Assembly: GCF_039908645.1 (NCBI RefSeq)
Contig: NZ_CP150917.1
Location: 1,708,501-1,772,500, forward strand
Length of the DNA: 64,000 bases
Direction of reading: 5' to 3'
DNA from: Pseudomonas helvetica
GTDB lineage: Bacteria; Pseudomonadota; Gammaproteobacteria; Pseudomonadales; Pseudomonadaceae
In this document: positions 1 through 8,468 of the stretch, piece after piece
How positions within the stretch are numbered: position 1 is the first letter of the stretch
Layout of the letters: each line of letters begins with the position of its first letter
The notes under the pieces: model-generated
Databases searched by the model: none
What the model was told of the DNA's origin: nothing
What the model saw: only the letters and a program-made list of their open reading frames with translations
Program-made: the position numbers and the translations under genes

Positions 1-294
1 CTGGAAGAAAATCTTGACGATGCCCATGCCCGGCAGCGATTGCGACTCGATATGTTCGATGTCGTTGACCGTGGTGCTCAGGGAGCGCTCATAGGTATAG
101 ATCACCCGTCCGGCCATATCCTGCGGGGCCAGTCCGTTGTATTGCCAGACCACTGCAATCACCGGAATGCCGATGTCAGGGAAGACATCGGTCGGTGTGC
201 GCAGCGCCGCCATGGGCCCGATGATGCAGATGAAAATTGCCAGCACGATAAACGTGTAGGGCTTTAGCAGTGCAGTCTTTACCAGCCCGAGCAT
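1..294 (-). CDS. RND efflux transporter permease, N-terminal part (runs off the left edge)
   Basis: This is the first 98 codons of an inner-membrane RND (HAE1-type) proton-driven efflux pump. The translation opens MLGLVKTALLKPYTF, followed by a first membrane helix (VLAIFICIIGPMAAL, about residues 18-32). The start of the periplasmic porter domain follows, with the family-typical TPTDVFPDIGIPVIAV and a YERSLSTTVNDIEHIES segment. A strong GGAGG ribosome site lies about 8 bases before the ATG. Such permeases work with a periplasmic adaptor and an outer-membrane channel; those genes are not in view. Substrate cannot be told from this fragment. Confidence 0.88.
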   Translation of the reverse strand, partial: MLGLVKTALLKPYTFIVLAIFICIIGPMAALRTPTDVFPDIGIPVIAVVWQYNGLAPQDMAGRVIYTYERSLSTTVNDIEHIESQSLPGMGIVKIFFQ

Positions 295-519
295 GCCGTA
301 AACCTCCGAGGAGTTGAGTTGCAATCCTCGGCAGTCTTGCGGTTGCAAACTAACAATTTGCCTTCATCGGGATGAAGAAATTTTTACCGATTTCCTGAAA
401 ATCCTTTCACCTGGATTCATTTGTCTGCACCTGCCTGTCTCGTCACTCTGATGCTCAAGCCGATGGGCTGCTTTCAACCCTGACGACGACATCGGCTGTC
501 ATTTGCGAGGTTTTTTTCA

Positions 520-924
520 ATGACATTCAAACCCCTGTTACTGATTCCAGGTCTTGGCCTGGCCTGCCTGTTGTCTGCCTGTGCGGGGCCGGTCCCCAAG
601 TCCGATCCGAGCGATGCCTGGATTGCTCTGCAACAACCCTCGAGCAGCAGTTTGCTGGCGGATCGGGTTGATGGCCGGCGAGTCGACGATGGTCGCTATT
701 TCGAGGTCAAGCCTGGCGCTCATCGTCTGCAGATGACGCTGCTGACCGGGGCAGATGGCAACTCGGTTGAGCCCACTTGCATGGGGCATCTTCAATACAG
801 CGGCTTTCAGGCAGGTGAGCATTACCAGATAAATACGTCGAGCGAGGGGCAGTCCGCCAGCGCCCGCCTGGTCGATTCCCACGGCAAGCAAGTCGCGCAA
901 AGCGACCGCTTCAAGTGTTTGTAG
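520..924 (+). CDS. Small lipoprotein, paralogue of the next gene
   Basis: A 134-residue protein with a lipoprotein signal: a short basic start, a hydrophobic stretch (LLLIPGLGLACLL) and an LSAC lipobox placing the acylated cysteine at residue 21. Position +2 is Ala, not Asp, so outer-membrane sorting is expected by the Lol rule. The mature part is rich in charged and polar residues with two further cysteines (in PTCMGH and FKCL). A weak GAGG site precedes the ATG. The gene beside it encodes a clearly related protein, so the pair is a tandem duplication. No enzymatic motif was recognised; function unknown. Confidence 0.8.
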   Translation: MTFKPLLLIPGLGLACLLSACAGPVPKSDPSDAWIALQQPSSSSLLADRVDGRRVDDGRYFEVKPGAHRLQMTLLTGADGNSVEPTCMGHLQYSGFQAGEHYQINTSSEGQSASARLVDSHGKQVAQSDRFKCL

Positions 925-1001
925 GCCGGCTTTTCAACGATTGCTGATTGACCTTCAGGCATGCCGGGGTCTGTGTTTTTTACATGAGAGAGAGTCATTC
1001 G

Positions 1002-1412
1002 ATGACACTTAAACAACTGCTGCTGATTCCTGGCCTGAGCGTGGCCTGTCTGTTGTCCGCCTGTGCCGGTCCGATGCCAAAACCTGATCCGGGCATGGCC
1101 TGGATCGGGCTTCGGGATGAGGCGCCCAATGACATGCTGGCAGAACGGGTGGATGGCAAACGTATCGATGACGGACGCTTTTTCGAAGTGACCCCCGGTG
1201 CTCATGATCTGGCCGTGACGCTGTTCGAGATCCCGAGTGGTGACTCGAACCAGCAGGACTGCCAAGGCGAGGTCCGTTACAACCAATTCAAGGCGGGCGA
1301 ACACTACACACTGGTGGAGTCGAGCCTGGGGCAGGAAGTCAGTGCACGTCTGGAGGACTCCCACGGTCAGCAAGTCGCGCAGACTGGCGACTTTAGATGC
1401 ATGCCGGGGTAA
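1002..1412 (+). CDS. Small lipoprotein, tandem paralogue of the preceding gene
   Basis: A 136-residue lipoprotein with the same plan as its neighbour: LSAC lipobox with Cys21, then AGPMPKPDP, a RVDGKRIDDGRFFEV block, a PGAH turn, a YNQFKAGEHY block and a C-terminal DSHGQQVAQ segment ending near a cysteine. Each block has a counterpart in the upstream paralogue. The ATG at 1002 was chosen because it gives a signal peptide matching the paralogue and follows a GAGAG site. An in-frame ATG at 948 would add 18 residues that spoil the signal. Cotranscription with the first copy is plausible (77-base gap). Function unknown. Confidence 0.8.
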   Translation: MTLKQLLLIPGLSVACLLSACAGPMPKPDPGMAWIGLRDEAPNDMLAERVDGKRIDDGRFFEVTPGAHDLAVTLFEIPSGDSNQQDCQGEVRYNQFKAGEHYTLVESSLGQEVSARLEDSHGQQVAQTGDFRCMPG

Positions 1413-1485
1413 ACCCTTCCAGGGGGCCGTCGTGCGCTACTGAAACTGGACAGGTCGGCACACTAAGGCTTTGCCCGAACCGGAT

Positions 1486-2865
1486 CTAACCGGAATGACA
1501 ATCCAGAATCAGCCGCGCGCCTCCATGCTCACGGGTTCCGACCTCCAGTCTGAACCCGTGCAGATCGATGATCGCTGCAACAATCGATAGCCCCAGTCCG
1601 AAGCCGTTCTGCTGGTGAGTGCTGTCGCAGCGATAGAACCGCTGAAATACCGCTTCTCGTTCAGCGGGAGGAATTCCCGGGCCGGAGTCCAACACTTCGA
1701 TCCGTGTGCTGCCGTCATGACTGACGGCCTTGAGGATGACCTCACCGCCGTGCGGTGTGAACTTGATCGCATTGCTCAGCAGGTTGGCCAGCGCTTCGAA
1801 CAGCAATGCCCGGTCGCCGTCCAGGGATGGCAGCGATTGCGGTAGCTGCAACAGCAGGGTGAGTTGGCGCTCCTCGGCAAGCGGCGAATAGAAGTCATGA
1901 ACCTCCTTCAACAACGTCATTGGATCGAACTGGATGAACGCGGAGCGACGCTGATGATCTTCCAGTTCAGAGATGCGCAGCAGGCCGCGAAAGCGCGCCA
2001 TCAACGTATCGGCTTCGGCAATGACCTTGTTCATTTGCAAGGCCTGCGGCGAACCCTCACTGGCCTGTTGTTGAATACGGTAGAGCTGTGTCCGTATATG
2101 GGTGAGGGGGGTGCGCAAGTCATGCGCAATGTTGTCGCAAGTACCTTTGACTTCATTCAGCAACCGCTCGATGCGTTCCAGCATGGCATTGGCGATAGCC
2201 GCGAGCATATCCAGTTCGTCGCGTCGATCCGACAGCGGCAGGCGCTGGGTCAGTTTGCCGGCGACAATGGATTGCGCACTGGCCTGAATCGCTCGAATCC
2301 GCTGCAGTGGGCGGCGGCGCAACAGTTGCCAGGCAGCGATGCCGGGAATGATGGTCAGGGAAATACCCCAGAGCAGCGCATGCCAAATGATCAGGGTGAC
2401 TGCGAGCAATGAACCGTTATCCCGAACCAGAACCAGCCAGCGGTCATTCTGGATGTGGGTTGCGATGGCATAACAACTGGACTGCGGCAGCGCCGGATCG
2501 TCGGAATCTACGCAACTGTTCAATTCGTGAATATGACCGTCCAGCGGCAGTTGTGCAGGGATTTTCCGGATCGCTCCGTTCAGCGGTTTTTTTTGCCTGT
2601 CGAATACCCCAAAGGCATCCACGTTCGGCATATCGAACTGCATGCTGGTGGTCAGCGCTTCGATCAGTTGATCGCCTTGAAAACGCGAGAGCAGGTGTTG
2701 GCGCTGCATCAACGAGTGTTTGGCCAGACGGTTCATGTAGCCGGAAACTTCGTAATAGAGTCCGCCCATCAGGACACCGCTCCAGATCACGAACAACGTA
2801 CTGTAGAGCGCCAGCAAGCGACTGGTCGAAGAGCTCCAGCCTTTAGAGGGGGTCAGCAATGACAT
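1486..2865 (-). CDS. Two-component sensor histidine kinase (HAMP/HisKA/HATPase)
   Basis: A 459-residue membrane kinase. One membrane helix lies near residues 17-39 and a second near 153-180, bracketing a periplasmic sensor region with a cysteine pair (NSCVDS...QSSCYA). A HAMP segment follows, then the HisKA box AHDLRTPLTHIR with phospho-acceptor His near residue 250. The HATPase part shows an N box (NLLSNAIKFTPHGGEV) and a G1 box (DSGPGIPP). It overlaps the 3' end of the response-regulator gene by 23 bases, so the two are translationally coupled. It phosphorylates the partner regulator; the signal is unknown. No closer name (such as PmrB or CopS) can be justified from what is visible. Confidence 0.93.
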   Translation of the reverse strand: MSLLTPSKGWSSSTSRLLALYSTLFVIWSGVLMGGLYYEVSGYMNRLAKHSLMQRQHLLSRFQGDQLIEALTTSMQFDMPNVDAFGVFDRQKKPLNGAIRKIPAQLPLDGHIHELNSCVDSDDPALPQSSCYAIATHIQNDRWLVLVRDNGSLLAVTLIIWHALLWGISLTIIPGIAAWQLLRRRPLQRIRAIQASAQSIVAGKLTQRLPLSDRRDELDMLAAIANAMLERIERLLNEVKGTCDNIAHDLRTPLTHIRTQLYRIQQQASEGSPQALQMNKVIAEADTLMARFRGLLRISELEDHQRRSAFIQFDPMTLLKEVHDFYSPLAEERQLTLLLQLPQSLPSLDGDRALLFEALANLLSNAIKFTPHGGEVILKAVSHDGSTRIEVLDSGPGIPPAEREAVFQRFYRCDSTHQQNGFGLGLSIVAAIIDLHGFRLEVGTREHGGARLILDCHSG

Positions 2866-3526
2866 AGCCCGAGCCTCGCATCGTCCGGATCAAGGGCGTC
2901 AGGCCGGGAGGATCGATCTTCTTGCGCAGGCGCCCGATATGCACGTCGATCAGGTTGGTTCCCGGGTCGAAGTGATAACCCCATACTTCTTCGAAAATCA
3001 TCATCCGCGAGAGAACTTGTCCCGGGTTGCGCATCATGAATTCGAGCAGTTTGTACTCGGTAGGCAACAGACTCAGCGGCTGACCGGCACGATTGGCTTC
3101 GTGGCTGATCAGATTGAGTTCCAGGTCGGCGACTTTGAGGGTGGTTTCGAACTTTCCGACCGGGCTTTTACGCCGTAGCAGCACTTCGACACGCGCTGCC
3201 ATCTCATCGGTGGCGAACGGCTTGGACAGGTAATCGTCGCCACCTGCGCGCAAGCCGCGTACGCGTTCGTCAATATCGGAGAGGGCACTGATCATCAGAA
3301 TCGGCGTCACCACGCCGATGGCACGCAGCGTGGTGACAATGGCCAGGCCATCAAGCTCGGGGAGCATGCGGTCGAGCGTGATCAGGTCGTAATTGCCACT
3401 GACGGCACTCACCAGGCCTTCACGGCCATTGTCCACCCAATCCACTTCAAATCCGTGGCTTTGCAACTCGGTTGCAATTTCCCTGGCCGTCACGGCATCG
3501 TCTTCTATCGTCAAAATACGGGACAT
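2843..3526 (-). CDS. OmpR-family response regulator
   Basis: A 227-residue DNA-binding regulator. The receiver domain has the acidic pair at residues 9-10, the phospho-acceptor Asp52 (LDRMLP) and the conserved Lys in YLSKPF. The C-terminal winged helix carries LLPTEYKLLEFMMRNPGQV and the closing IRTMRGSGYVI typical of OmpR/PhoB regulators. It is the first gene of a pair with the overlapping kinase. An AGGT ribosome site precedes the ATG. The 150 bases upstream contain AT-rich, partly repeated AACTTT-type motifs that could be an autoregulatory site, though this is inference. Confidence 0.94.
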   Translation of the reverse strand: MSRILTIEDDAVTAREIATELQSHGFEVDWVDNGREGLVSAVSGNYDLITLDRMLPELDGLAIVTTLRAIGVVTPILMISALSDIDERVRGLRAGGDDYLSKPFATDEMAARVEVLLRRKSPVGKFETTLKVADLELNLISHEANRAGQPLSLLPTEYKLLEFMMRNPGQVLSRMMIFEEVWGYHFDPGTNLIDVHIGRLRKKIDPPGLTPLIRTMRGSGYVIADPL

Positions 3527-3677
3527 TTCGGTTACCTAATGAAAAGATCATTACCGGGTGTCCAATTTTGCCAATAAAAGTTGCCAGACTTTCTGATGAA
3601 AGTTTCATGTTGAATACAAGCAGCTTGCGGTAGGTACCGAATTTGAAAAATTCCGATGACGTTCGGGACTTTGCACG

Positions 3678-4052
3678 TCAGTCGTCTTTTTTCATCAACC
3701 CGGCCAATGCGGCGAACGGGTTATGCGTTGCCTTGGCGATTTTCGGCGTGCTCAGCGAGCCGTCGCCGAAGTACTGCTGGTCGGTGTAGCGCGAGTGTTC
3801 GTTGTCGTGGCAGTACAGGCACAGCAGCTCCCAGTTGGAGCCGTCCTGCGGGTTATTGTCGTGGTTGTGGTCGCGGTGGTGCACGGTCAGCTCGCTCAGG
3901 CGCTTGCCGGAGAACTCGCGGGCACAGCGTCCGCAGACGTGCGGGTACATCTTCAGGGCCTTGTCGCGGTAGCCCATTTCACGGTCGCGCTGGGCGTCGG
4001 CGAGGATGCGGTCCAGTTTGGCCGTGTTGGAGGGGGGCGTTGACGAACTCAT
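3678..4052 (-). CDS. HNH-type putative nuclease, YajD-like
   Basis: A 124-residue cytoplasmic protein with an HNH endonuclease fold. Zinc-binding CGRC (near residue 40) and CLYCH pairs frame the core LTVHHRDHNHDNNPQDG...NWELLCLYCHDNEH, which holds the catalytic histidines and metal-binding Asn/His. This arrangement matches the YajD family of short HNH proteins. The chosen ATG follows an AAAGGTG ribosome site; an in-frame ATG 24 codons upstream has no site and adds non-conserved sequence. The natural role of YajD-type proteins is unsettled, and no partner or mobile element is next to it. Confidence 0.85.
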   Translation of the reverse strand: MSSSTPPSNTAKLDRILADAQRDREMGYRDKALKMYPHVCGRCAREFSGKRLSELTVHHRDHNHDNNPQDGSNWELLCLYCHDNEHSRYTDQQYFGDGSLSTPKIAKATHNPFAALAGLMKKDD

Positions 4053-4101
4053 GGGTTCACCTTTGTAAAAAAGACTAATGAGGTTATGAGGCAAGTTTAG
4101 C

Positions 4102-4788
4102 TCAGCCCTTGAGCTTCTCGGCAATCCAGATCGTGTGTCGGGTGCCTTTGTTGCCGTGGGCGAAGACTTGCACTTCTTCGGACTTGAAGCCGGCTTTTTT
4201 CAATTTGTCGGAAAATTGCCGGTCAGCGCTGGCCGACCACACCGCGAGCACGCCTTTGGGGCGCAGGGCCTTGGCGCAGGCGCTCAGGCCGCCGGCCGAG
4301 TACAGCCAGCTGTTGGCTTTCTGGGTCAGGCCTTCGGGGCCGTTATCGACGTCGAGCATGATCGCGTCGAAACCTTGCGGCTCGGCCTGCAGGACCTTGG
4401 CCACGTCATCCATGCGGATCACCGTGCGCGGGTCGAGCAGCGGTCGCCCGGACTTTTCGCCCAGCGGCCCGTGGTTCCACTCGACCACCCCTGGTACCAG
4501 TTCGGCGACCACCACTTCAGCGGTCTTGCCCAGGTGCTTGAGCGCCGAAGCGAGGGTGAACCCCATGCCGAGGCCACCAATCAGCACCCGTGAATTCGGC
4601 CGGCCGGCGACCTTGCGGCAAGGAATCTCGGCCAAGGCGTCTTCGGAACCGTGCATGCGGGTGTTCATCAATTGTCCGCCGTCACCGCCCTGGATCTTGA
4701 TGACGAAATCTTCGCCATACTCGAACAGGCACAGGGCACCGCCGTTTTCGGGGATCGGGGTGGTGTCGAGCAGAACGAAACGTTTCAT
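4102..4788 (-). CDS. Spermidine-synthase-like SAM-binding protein
   Basis: A 228-residue Rossmann-fold protein of the polyamine synthase/methyltransferase superfamily. It has the nucleotide-binding loop VLIGGLGMGFTLASAL, an acidic residue closing the next strand (VVVAELVPGVVEW) and a MLDVDNGPEGLT segment where aminopropyltransferases hold catalytic aspartates. It is shorter than true SpeE (about 285 residues) and lacks an obvious putrescine-binding N-terminal domain, so polyamine synthesis is uncertain. It may methylate or only bind nucleoside substrates. It lies just upstream of the HNH gene on the same strand (49-base gap), so cotranscription is possible. Confidence 0.8.
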   Translation of the reverse strand: MKRFVLLDTTPIPENGGALCLFEYGEDFVIKIQGGDGGQLMNTRMHGSEDALAEIPCRKVAGRPNSRVLIGGLGMGFTLASALKHLGKTAEVVVAELVPGVVEWNHGPLGEKSGRPLLDPRTVIRMDDVAKVLQAEPQGFDAIMLDVDNGPEGLTQKANSWLYSAGGLSACAKALRPKGVLAVWSASADRQFSDKLKKAGFKSEEVQVFAHGNKGTRHTIWIAEKLKG

Positions 4789-4906
4789 GGGGCTCTCTTT
4801 AAAGGAGGGAAACTGGCATCAAGGAGGAGAAACCGGCATTGAGAAGGGCAATCTTGCGCGGTTGGGAGTAGCCTTAAGGTCACAAGCAAGGGCAACGGAG
4901 CCATTG

Positions 4907-5197
4907 ATGAAGTGCACCATTCTAACGGTCATTGTGTTGGCCGCGCTCTCGATAAGTGCAGCGCAGGCGCAAGAGTTGCAAACGGTCCCTGTTGCACCGT
5001 CAGCGGCCCCCGGTTCACCCGGCACCGCAACCCCTACGCCATACCCGCAGATTACCCCGACCACTGTACCCAAGGTCGGCAGCAGTAGCGGCGGTGAACC
5101 GTTGTTGCCACCGATCGAAATGCCCAACCCGCCCAAGGACCAGACCTTGCCGGGGCTTGAGCAGATTCAGCAAAAAAACAAATCTCCCGGCGGTTAA
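4907..5197 (+). CDS. Small exported proline-rich protein
   Basis: A 96-residue protein with a clear Sec signal (MKCTILTVIVLAALSISAA, cleavage after AQA near residue 21). A low-complexity mature part rich in Pro, Gly, Ser and Thr follows, ending in PPKDQTLPGLEQIQQKNKS. The reading frame is open far upstream, but this ATG gives the only sensible export signal. Its stop codon overlaps that of the convergent cyclic-nucleotide-binding gene by four bases. No family recognised; a periplasmic or envelope-associated role is inferred from the signal only. Confidence 0.72.
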   Translation: MKCTILTVIVLAALSISAAQAQELQTVPVAPSAAPGSPGTATPTPYPQITPTTVPKVGSSSGGEPLLPPIEMPNPPKDQTLPGLEQIQQKNKSPGG

Positions 5198-5667
5198 ATC
5201 TGTTGCGAGAGCAATTGGCCGTCGGCCATGCGCAGGCGTTTGGACAGCGACACGGCAATGGCACGGATGATCTTCGCGGCGATTTTCGGTGCGTCGTTGA
5301 GCATCTTTTCCAGCGAGTCCTTGCCCAGGTTGAGCAGTTGGCAATTGCTCGCCGCCACGCAACTGGCCGAGCGCCGTTCGCCATCGAGGACGGCCATTTC
5401 GCCGAATGCCCGGCCGCTGCGCAGCGTTGCGATCGTCACCGGCTTGCCGTCGCTATTGGTTTTCTGCACCGCCACCTGACCCGAGTGAATGATGCACATG
5501 AAGCTGCCGGCATCACCTTCGTGGAAGATCTCCTGGCCCTCGGCGATGGTGCTGATGCTGAAGTAGCCGGCAGCCGCCGTGAAATCGGCCAGTTGCAGTT
5601 GATCGAACAGGCCGCAGTCCATCAGCCAGTCGCGAATTTCTTTGTTCAACAGGGTCGGTTCTGACAT
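5194..5667 (-). CDS. Cyclic nucleotide-binding domain protein (no DNA-binding domain)
   Basis: A 157-residue protein made almost entirely of a Crp-type effector domain: IFHEGDAGSFMCIIHSGQVAV, then the phosphate-binding cassette RAFGEMAVLDGERRSASC, in which FGE...RRSA marks a likely functional cNMP pocket. A C-terminal helix follows (IIRAIAVSLSKRLR). There is no helix-turn-helix, so it is not a transcription factor in itself. It may be a sensor subunit acting on a partner. The ATG at 5665-5667 was preferred because the 33-codon upstream extension would be translated through a REP palindrome at 5731-5753. Confidence 0.87.
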   Translation of the reverse strand: MSEPTLLNKEIRDWLMDCGLFDQLQLADFTAAAGYFSISTIAEGQEIFHEGDAGSFMCIIHSGQVAVQKTNSDGKPVTIATLRSGRAFGEMAVLDGERRSASCVAASNCQLLNLGKDSLEKMLNDAPKIAAKIIRAIAVSLSKRLRMADGQLLSQQI

Positions 5668-5730
5668 GTCATCACGGTCTTTTTGTGTGTCTGTTGCCGG
5701 TTCGGGCTTTTTGGGTAATTGCCAATCCCT

Positions 5731-5753
5731 TGTGGGAGCGAGCCTGCTCCCAC
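5731..5753. repeat. Single REP palindrome
   Basis: An inverted repeat with arms TGTGGGAGC and GCTCCCACA separated by six bases. It is a solitary REP-type hairpin of the kind scattered between Pseudomonas genes. It lies upstream of the cyclic-nucleotide-binding gene start, in the 116-base space behind ptrB. Its arm sequence differs from the GTGGCGAGG class found at other sites in this window. Confidence 0.8.
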
Positions 5754-5783
5754 ATTTAAGACTCATACGCCTTGCAGAGTTCC

Positions 5784-7838
5784 TCAGGCGATTCCCAATA
5801 CCTTGAAAACAAATGCGTATTCGAGGGCTACGTCACGTAATCCCTGATAACGCCCGCTCATCCCGCCATGACCGGCACCCAGTTCGGTCTTGAGCAGCAA
5901 CAGATTATTGTCGGATTTGGTCGCTCGCAACTTGGCCACCCACTTGGCCGCTTCCCAATACTGCACGCGGCTGTCGTTGTAGCCGGCGATCACCAGGGTT
6001 GCCGGATAGGCATGAGCACCGACGTTTTCGTACGGCGCGTATGCCTTGATCCGATCATAAACTGCCAGCTCTTCAGGATTGCCCCATTCGTCGTATTCGG
6101 TGACGGTCAGCGGCAAGTCCGGATCGAGCATGGTGTTGAGCACGTCGACGAACGGCACCTCGGCAATCGCCGCCGCAAACAGTTCCGGGCGCTGGTTGAG
6201 CACCGCGCCGATCAGCAATCCGCCGGCACTGCCGCCGCTGATGGCCAGTTGTTTTGAGGTAGTGAAGCCGTTGGCGATCAGGTGTTCGGCGCAGGCGATG
6301 AAGTCGTTGAAGGTGTTCTGCTTGTGTTCCTGCTTGCCAGCGCGATACCAGGCTTCGCCCAGCTCACCGCCGCCGCGCACATGGGCGATGGCGAAGGCCA
6401 TGCCGCGATCGAGCAGGCTCAGGCGCGCGTGGGAGAACCACGGGTCGAGGCTTTCGCCGTAGGCGCCGTAGCCGTAAAGGTAAAGCGGCGTCGGCTTGCC
6501 GAGCATTTCACGTTTGACCACCAGGCTGATCGGCACCTGTGTGCCATCGGGCGCGGTCGCCCACAGGCGCTGACTGACGTAGGCATCGGCGTCGAAAGGG
6601 CCGAGCACCTGGGTTTCCTTGAGGACTTTCTGTTCGCCGCTGGCGAGGGTGAGCTGGCGAATCTGCGCCGGGCGATTCAATGCCTCATAACGCAGACGGA
6701 TCTTGTCGCTGGCAAACTCCAGGCTGTTTTGCACATGCAGGCTGTAGGCCGCGTCTGGCAGTTGCACGCGGTAAGCAGGCAGGCCTTGTGGGTGAACTTC
6801 GATGATCGGCAAGCCGCCTTCACGCAGGCTCAGGGTCATGGCCGAGGCATTCAGGCTCATGCCGTCAAGCATCACCGTGTCGCTGTGAGGGATCAGGTTT
6901 TGCCAGTCGCTTTCGGTTGGCGCAACCCCGGTGTCGGCAGCCTGATACAGCGCAAAGTTGATGCCGTCGCGGTTGCTGCGAATCAGCCAGGTCCATTGAT
7001 CGTCGAGCTTGCCGTGGTCGACGTCGTACTCGTGATCTTCAACCCGTGGTGCCAGGCAGGTGAAGGCCTGCTGTGGCTGCGACGCATCGAGCACCCAGAC
7101 TTCGCTGGTGGTTTTGCTGCCCAGCGACAGCAGCAACTGGCGTTCGGAGCTTGAACGGTAGCAGTGCAGGAAAAACCGTCCGTCCGCTTCATGGAATACT
7201 TCTTCAGCGGCGGTACCGTCGAGACGATAGCGAAACAGCTTGTGTGGGCGATGGGTGTCATCCAGTTCGCCGAAAAACAGCGTCAGGCTGTCGTTGGCCC
7301 AAGTCATGCTGCCGTCGCAATTGTCGAATGCCAGTTCGCTGACCTTGCCGTTGGACAGCTCCTTGACGAACAGCGTGTAAATCTCTTCACCGCTGGTATC
7401 GAGGCTGTAGGCCAGGCGCTGGTGGTCCGGGCTGATGCTGAAGGCGCCCAGCGAGAAAAAACCGCCATTGGCCAGCACATTGGGGTCGAGCAGTAGCTGT
7501 TCCTGACTTTCGTCGACCAGCAGGCTGTCGTCAGCCGGGCGCGGGCAGCGGTAATGCCGGGCATATTCGTCACCGGCGACGGTGCGGGTGTAATACAGGT
7601 AAGGCCCCCACGGGGACGGCAGCGACAGGTCGGTTTCGAGAATCCGGCTTTTTATTTCGTTGAACAGGGTTTCTCGCAGCTCGGCCTGGTCGGCCAGTTG
7701 TGCTTCCTGATAGCTGTTTTCAGCCTTGAGGTAGTCGAGCACCTGTGCGCTGTCGCGCTCCTGCAGCCAGGCGTATGGGTCATCGCCGTCGGCCTTGTGG
7801 GCAATCGGGGCGCTGCAAACGTGGGCGGATAGGGGCAT
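5784..7838 (-). CDS. ptrB: Oligopeptidase B (prolyl oligopeptidase family S9)
   Basis: A 684-residue cytoplasmic serine peptidase that cleaves short peptides after basic residues. An N-terminal beta-propeller (DDPYAWLQERDS... onward) covers about the first 400 residues. The alpha/beta-hydrolase domain follows, with nucleophile motif ISGGSAGGLLIG, a loop with the catalytic Asp (GYNDSRVQYWE) and the catalytic His in GAGHGG. Length fits the family. The ATG at 7838 was chosen over one 12 codons upstream because the product then starts directly at the conserved domain; a GAGAG site lies upstream. Distinguishing oligopeptidase B from close S9A relatives rests on overall resemblance. Confidence 0.92.
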   Translation of the reverse strand: MPLSAHVCSAPIAHKADGDDPYAWLQERDSAQVLDYLKAENSYQEAQLADQAELRETLFNEIKSRILETDLSLPSPWGPYLYYTRTVAGDEYARHYRCPRPADDSLLVDESQEQLLLDPNVLANGGFFSLGAFSISPDHQRLAYSLDTSGEEIYTLFVKELSNGKVSELAFDNCDGSMTWANDSLTLFFGELDDTHRPHKLFRYRLDGTAAEEVFHEADGRFFLHCYRSSSERQLLLSLGSKTTSEVWVLDASQPQQAFTCLAPRVEDHEYDVDHGKLDDQWTWLIRSNRDGINFALYQAADTGVAPTESDWQNLIPHSDTVMLDGMSLNASAMTLSLREGGLPIIEVHPQGLPAYRVQLPDAAYSLHVQNSLEFASDKIRLRYEALNRPAQIRQLTLASGEQKVLKETQVLGPFDADAYVSQRLWATAPDGTQVPISLVVKREMLGKPTPLYLYGYGAYGESLDPWFSHARLSLLDRGMAFAIAHVRGGGELGEAWYRAGKQEHKQNTFNDFIACAEHLIANGFTTSKQLAISGGSAGGLLIGAVLNQRPELFAAAIAEVPFVDVLNTMLDPDLPLTVTEYDEWGNPEELAVYDRIKAYAPYENVGAHAYPATLVIAGYNDSRVQYWEAAKWVAKLRATKSDNNLLLLKTELGAGHGGMSGRYQGLRDVALEYAFVFKVLGIA

Positions 7839-7947
7839 GAAGGACTCTCGGGCGTAATGTAAAAATGGCTTCACAGACAGCGGGGCAGCCTGATCGGTGA
7901 AAAGCCGTTATCATAAGCGCCTCTTTGCCTGCCTTGCCATGGACACC

Positions 7948-8436
7948 ATGACCGAGAACGACTATCTGATCGCTTGGGGCCTTTACGCCTTTGCCGCTTT
8001 AGGCTGCCTGTTGGTGTGGATGCGGCTGACCCGCTGGATGTGGCGCTGGTTGCGCGAGCCACTGCGTCTGCTCATGGTCGTGCTGTTGTTCAGCCCGACC
8101 ATTATCGACCCGGTGAAGGAAAAATTCGCCCCGGCCATCGCCATTACTGCCCTGGACCTGCTGTTCAAGGTCGGTAACAACATCTGGCGCGCGATCTCCG
8201 ACCTGGTCATGTACAGCATGATCGCTTTCGGCATTTACCTGATCTTCGCGTTGATCCGCTTTCCCATCGAGCGCGCCGCCAATGCTCGCAAGGAGCGGGA
8301 GGCCGCCGCGAAAGCCGCTGCCAAGGCTGCCGATCCGGATGATGACCAGCCCTTTGGCGGTGCTGGTGACGATCGTTATGGTCGTCCGCCGGTTCCGAGC
8401 AACCCCCAGCGTTCGCGAGTTGAACCCCGTCTTTGA
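7948..8436 (+). CDS. Small membrane protein of unknown function
   Basis: A 162-residue protein with a first hydrophobic helix (AWGLYAFAALGCLLVWM), a second amphipathic/hydrophobic stretch around LRLLMVVLLFSPTII, and a third helix (DLVMYSMIAFGIYLIFALI). A charged Ala/Lys-rich linker and a disordered Pro/Gly/Asp-rich C-terminus follow. Similar proteins are common near ptrB in pseudomonads and are often labelled as transporters without support, since three helices are too few for an MFS carrier. An alternative ATG three codons upstream cannot be excluded, as neither has a strong ribosome site. It diverges from ptrB. Confidence 0.75.
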   Translation: MTENDYLIAWGLYAFAALGCLLVWMRLTRWMWRWLREPLRLLMVVLLFSPTIIDPVKEKFAPAIAITALDLLFKVGNNIWRAISDLVMYSMIAFGIYLIFALIRFPIERAANARKEREAAAKAAAKAADPDDDQPFGGAGDDRYGRPPVPSNPQRSRVEPRL

Positions 8437-8468
8437 CGTTGCCCCGGCATTGAAGCGAGAGTCCAGGC

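Noticed and set aside
5668..5766. A 33-codon N-terminal extension of the cyclic-nucleotide-binding protein
   Set aside because: It would be translated through a REP palindrome and is not expected to be conserved; the ATG at 5667 fits the family better.
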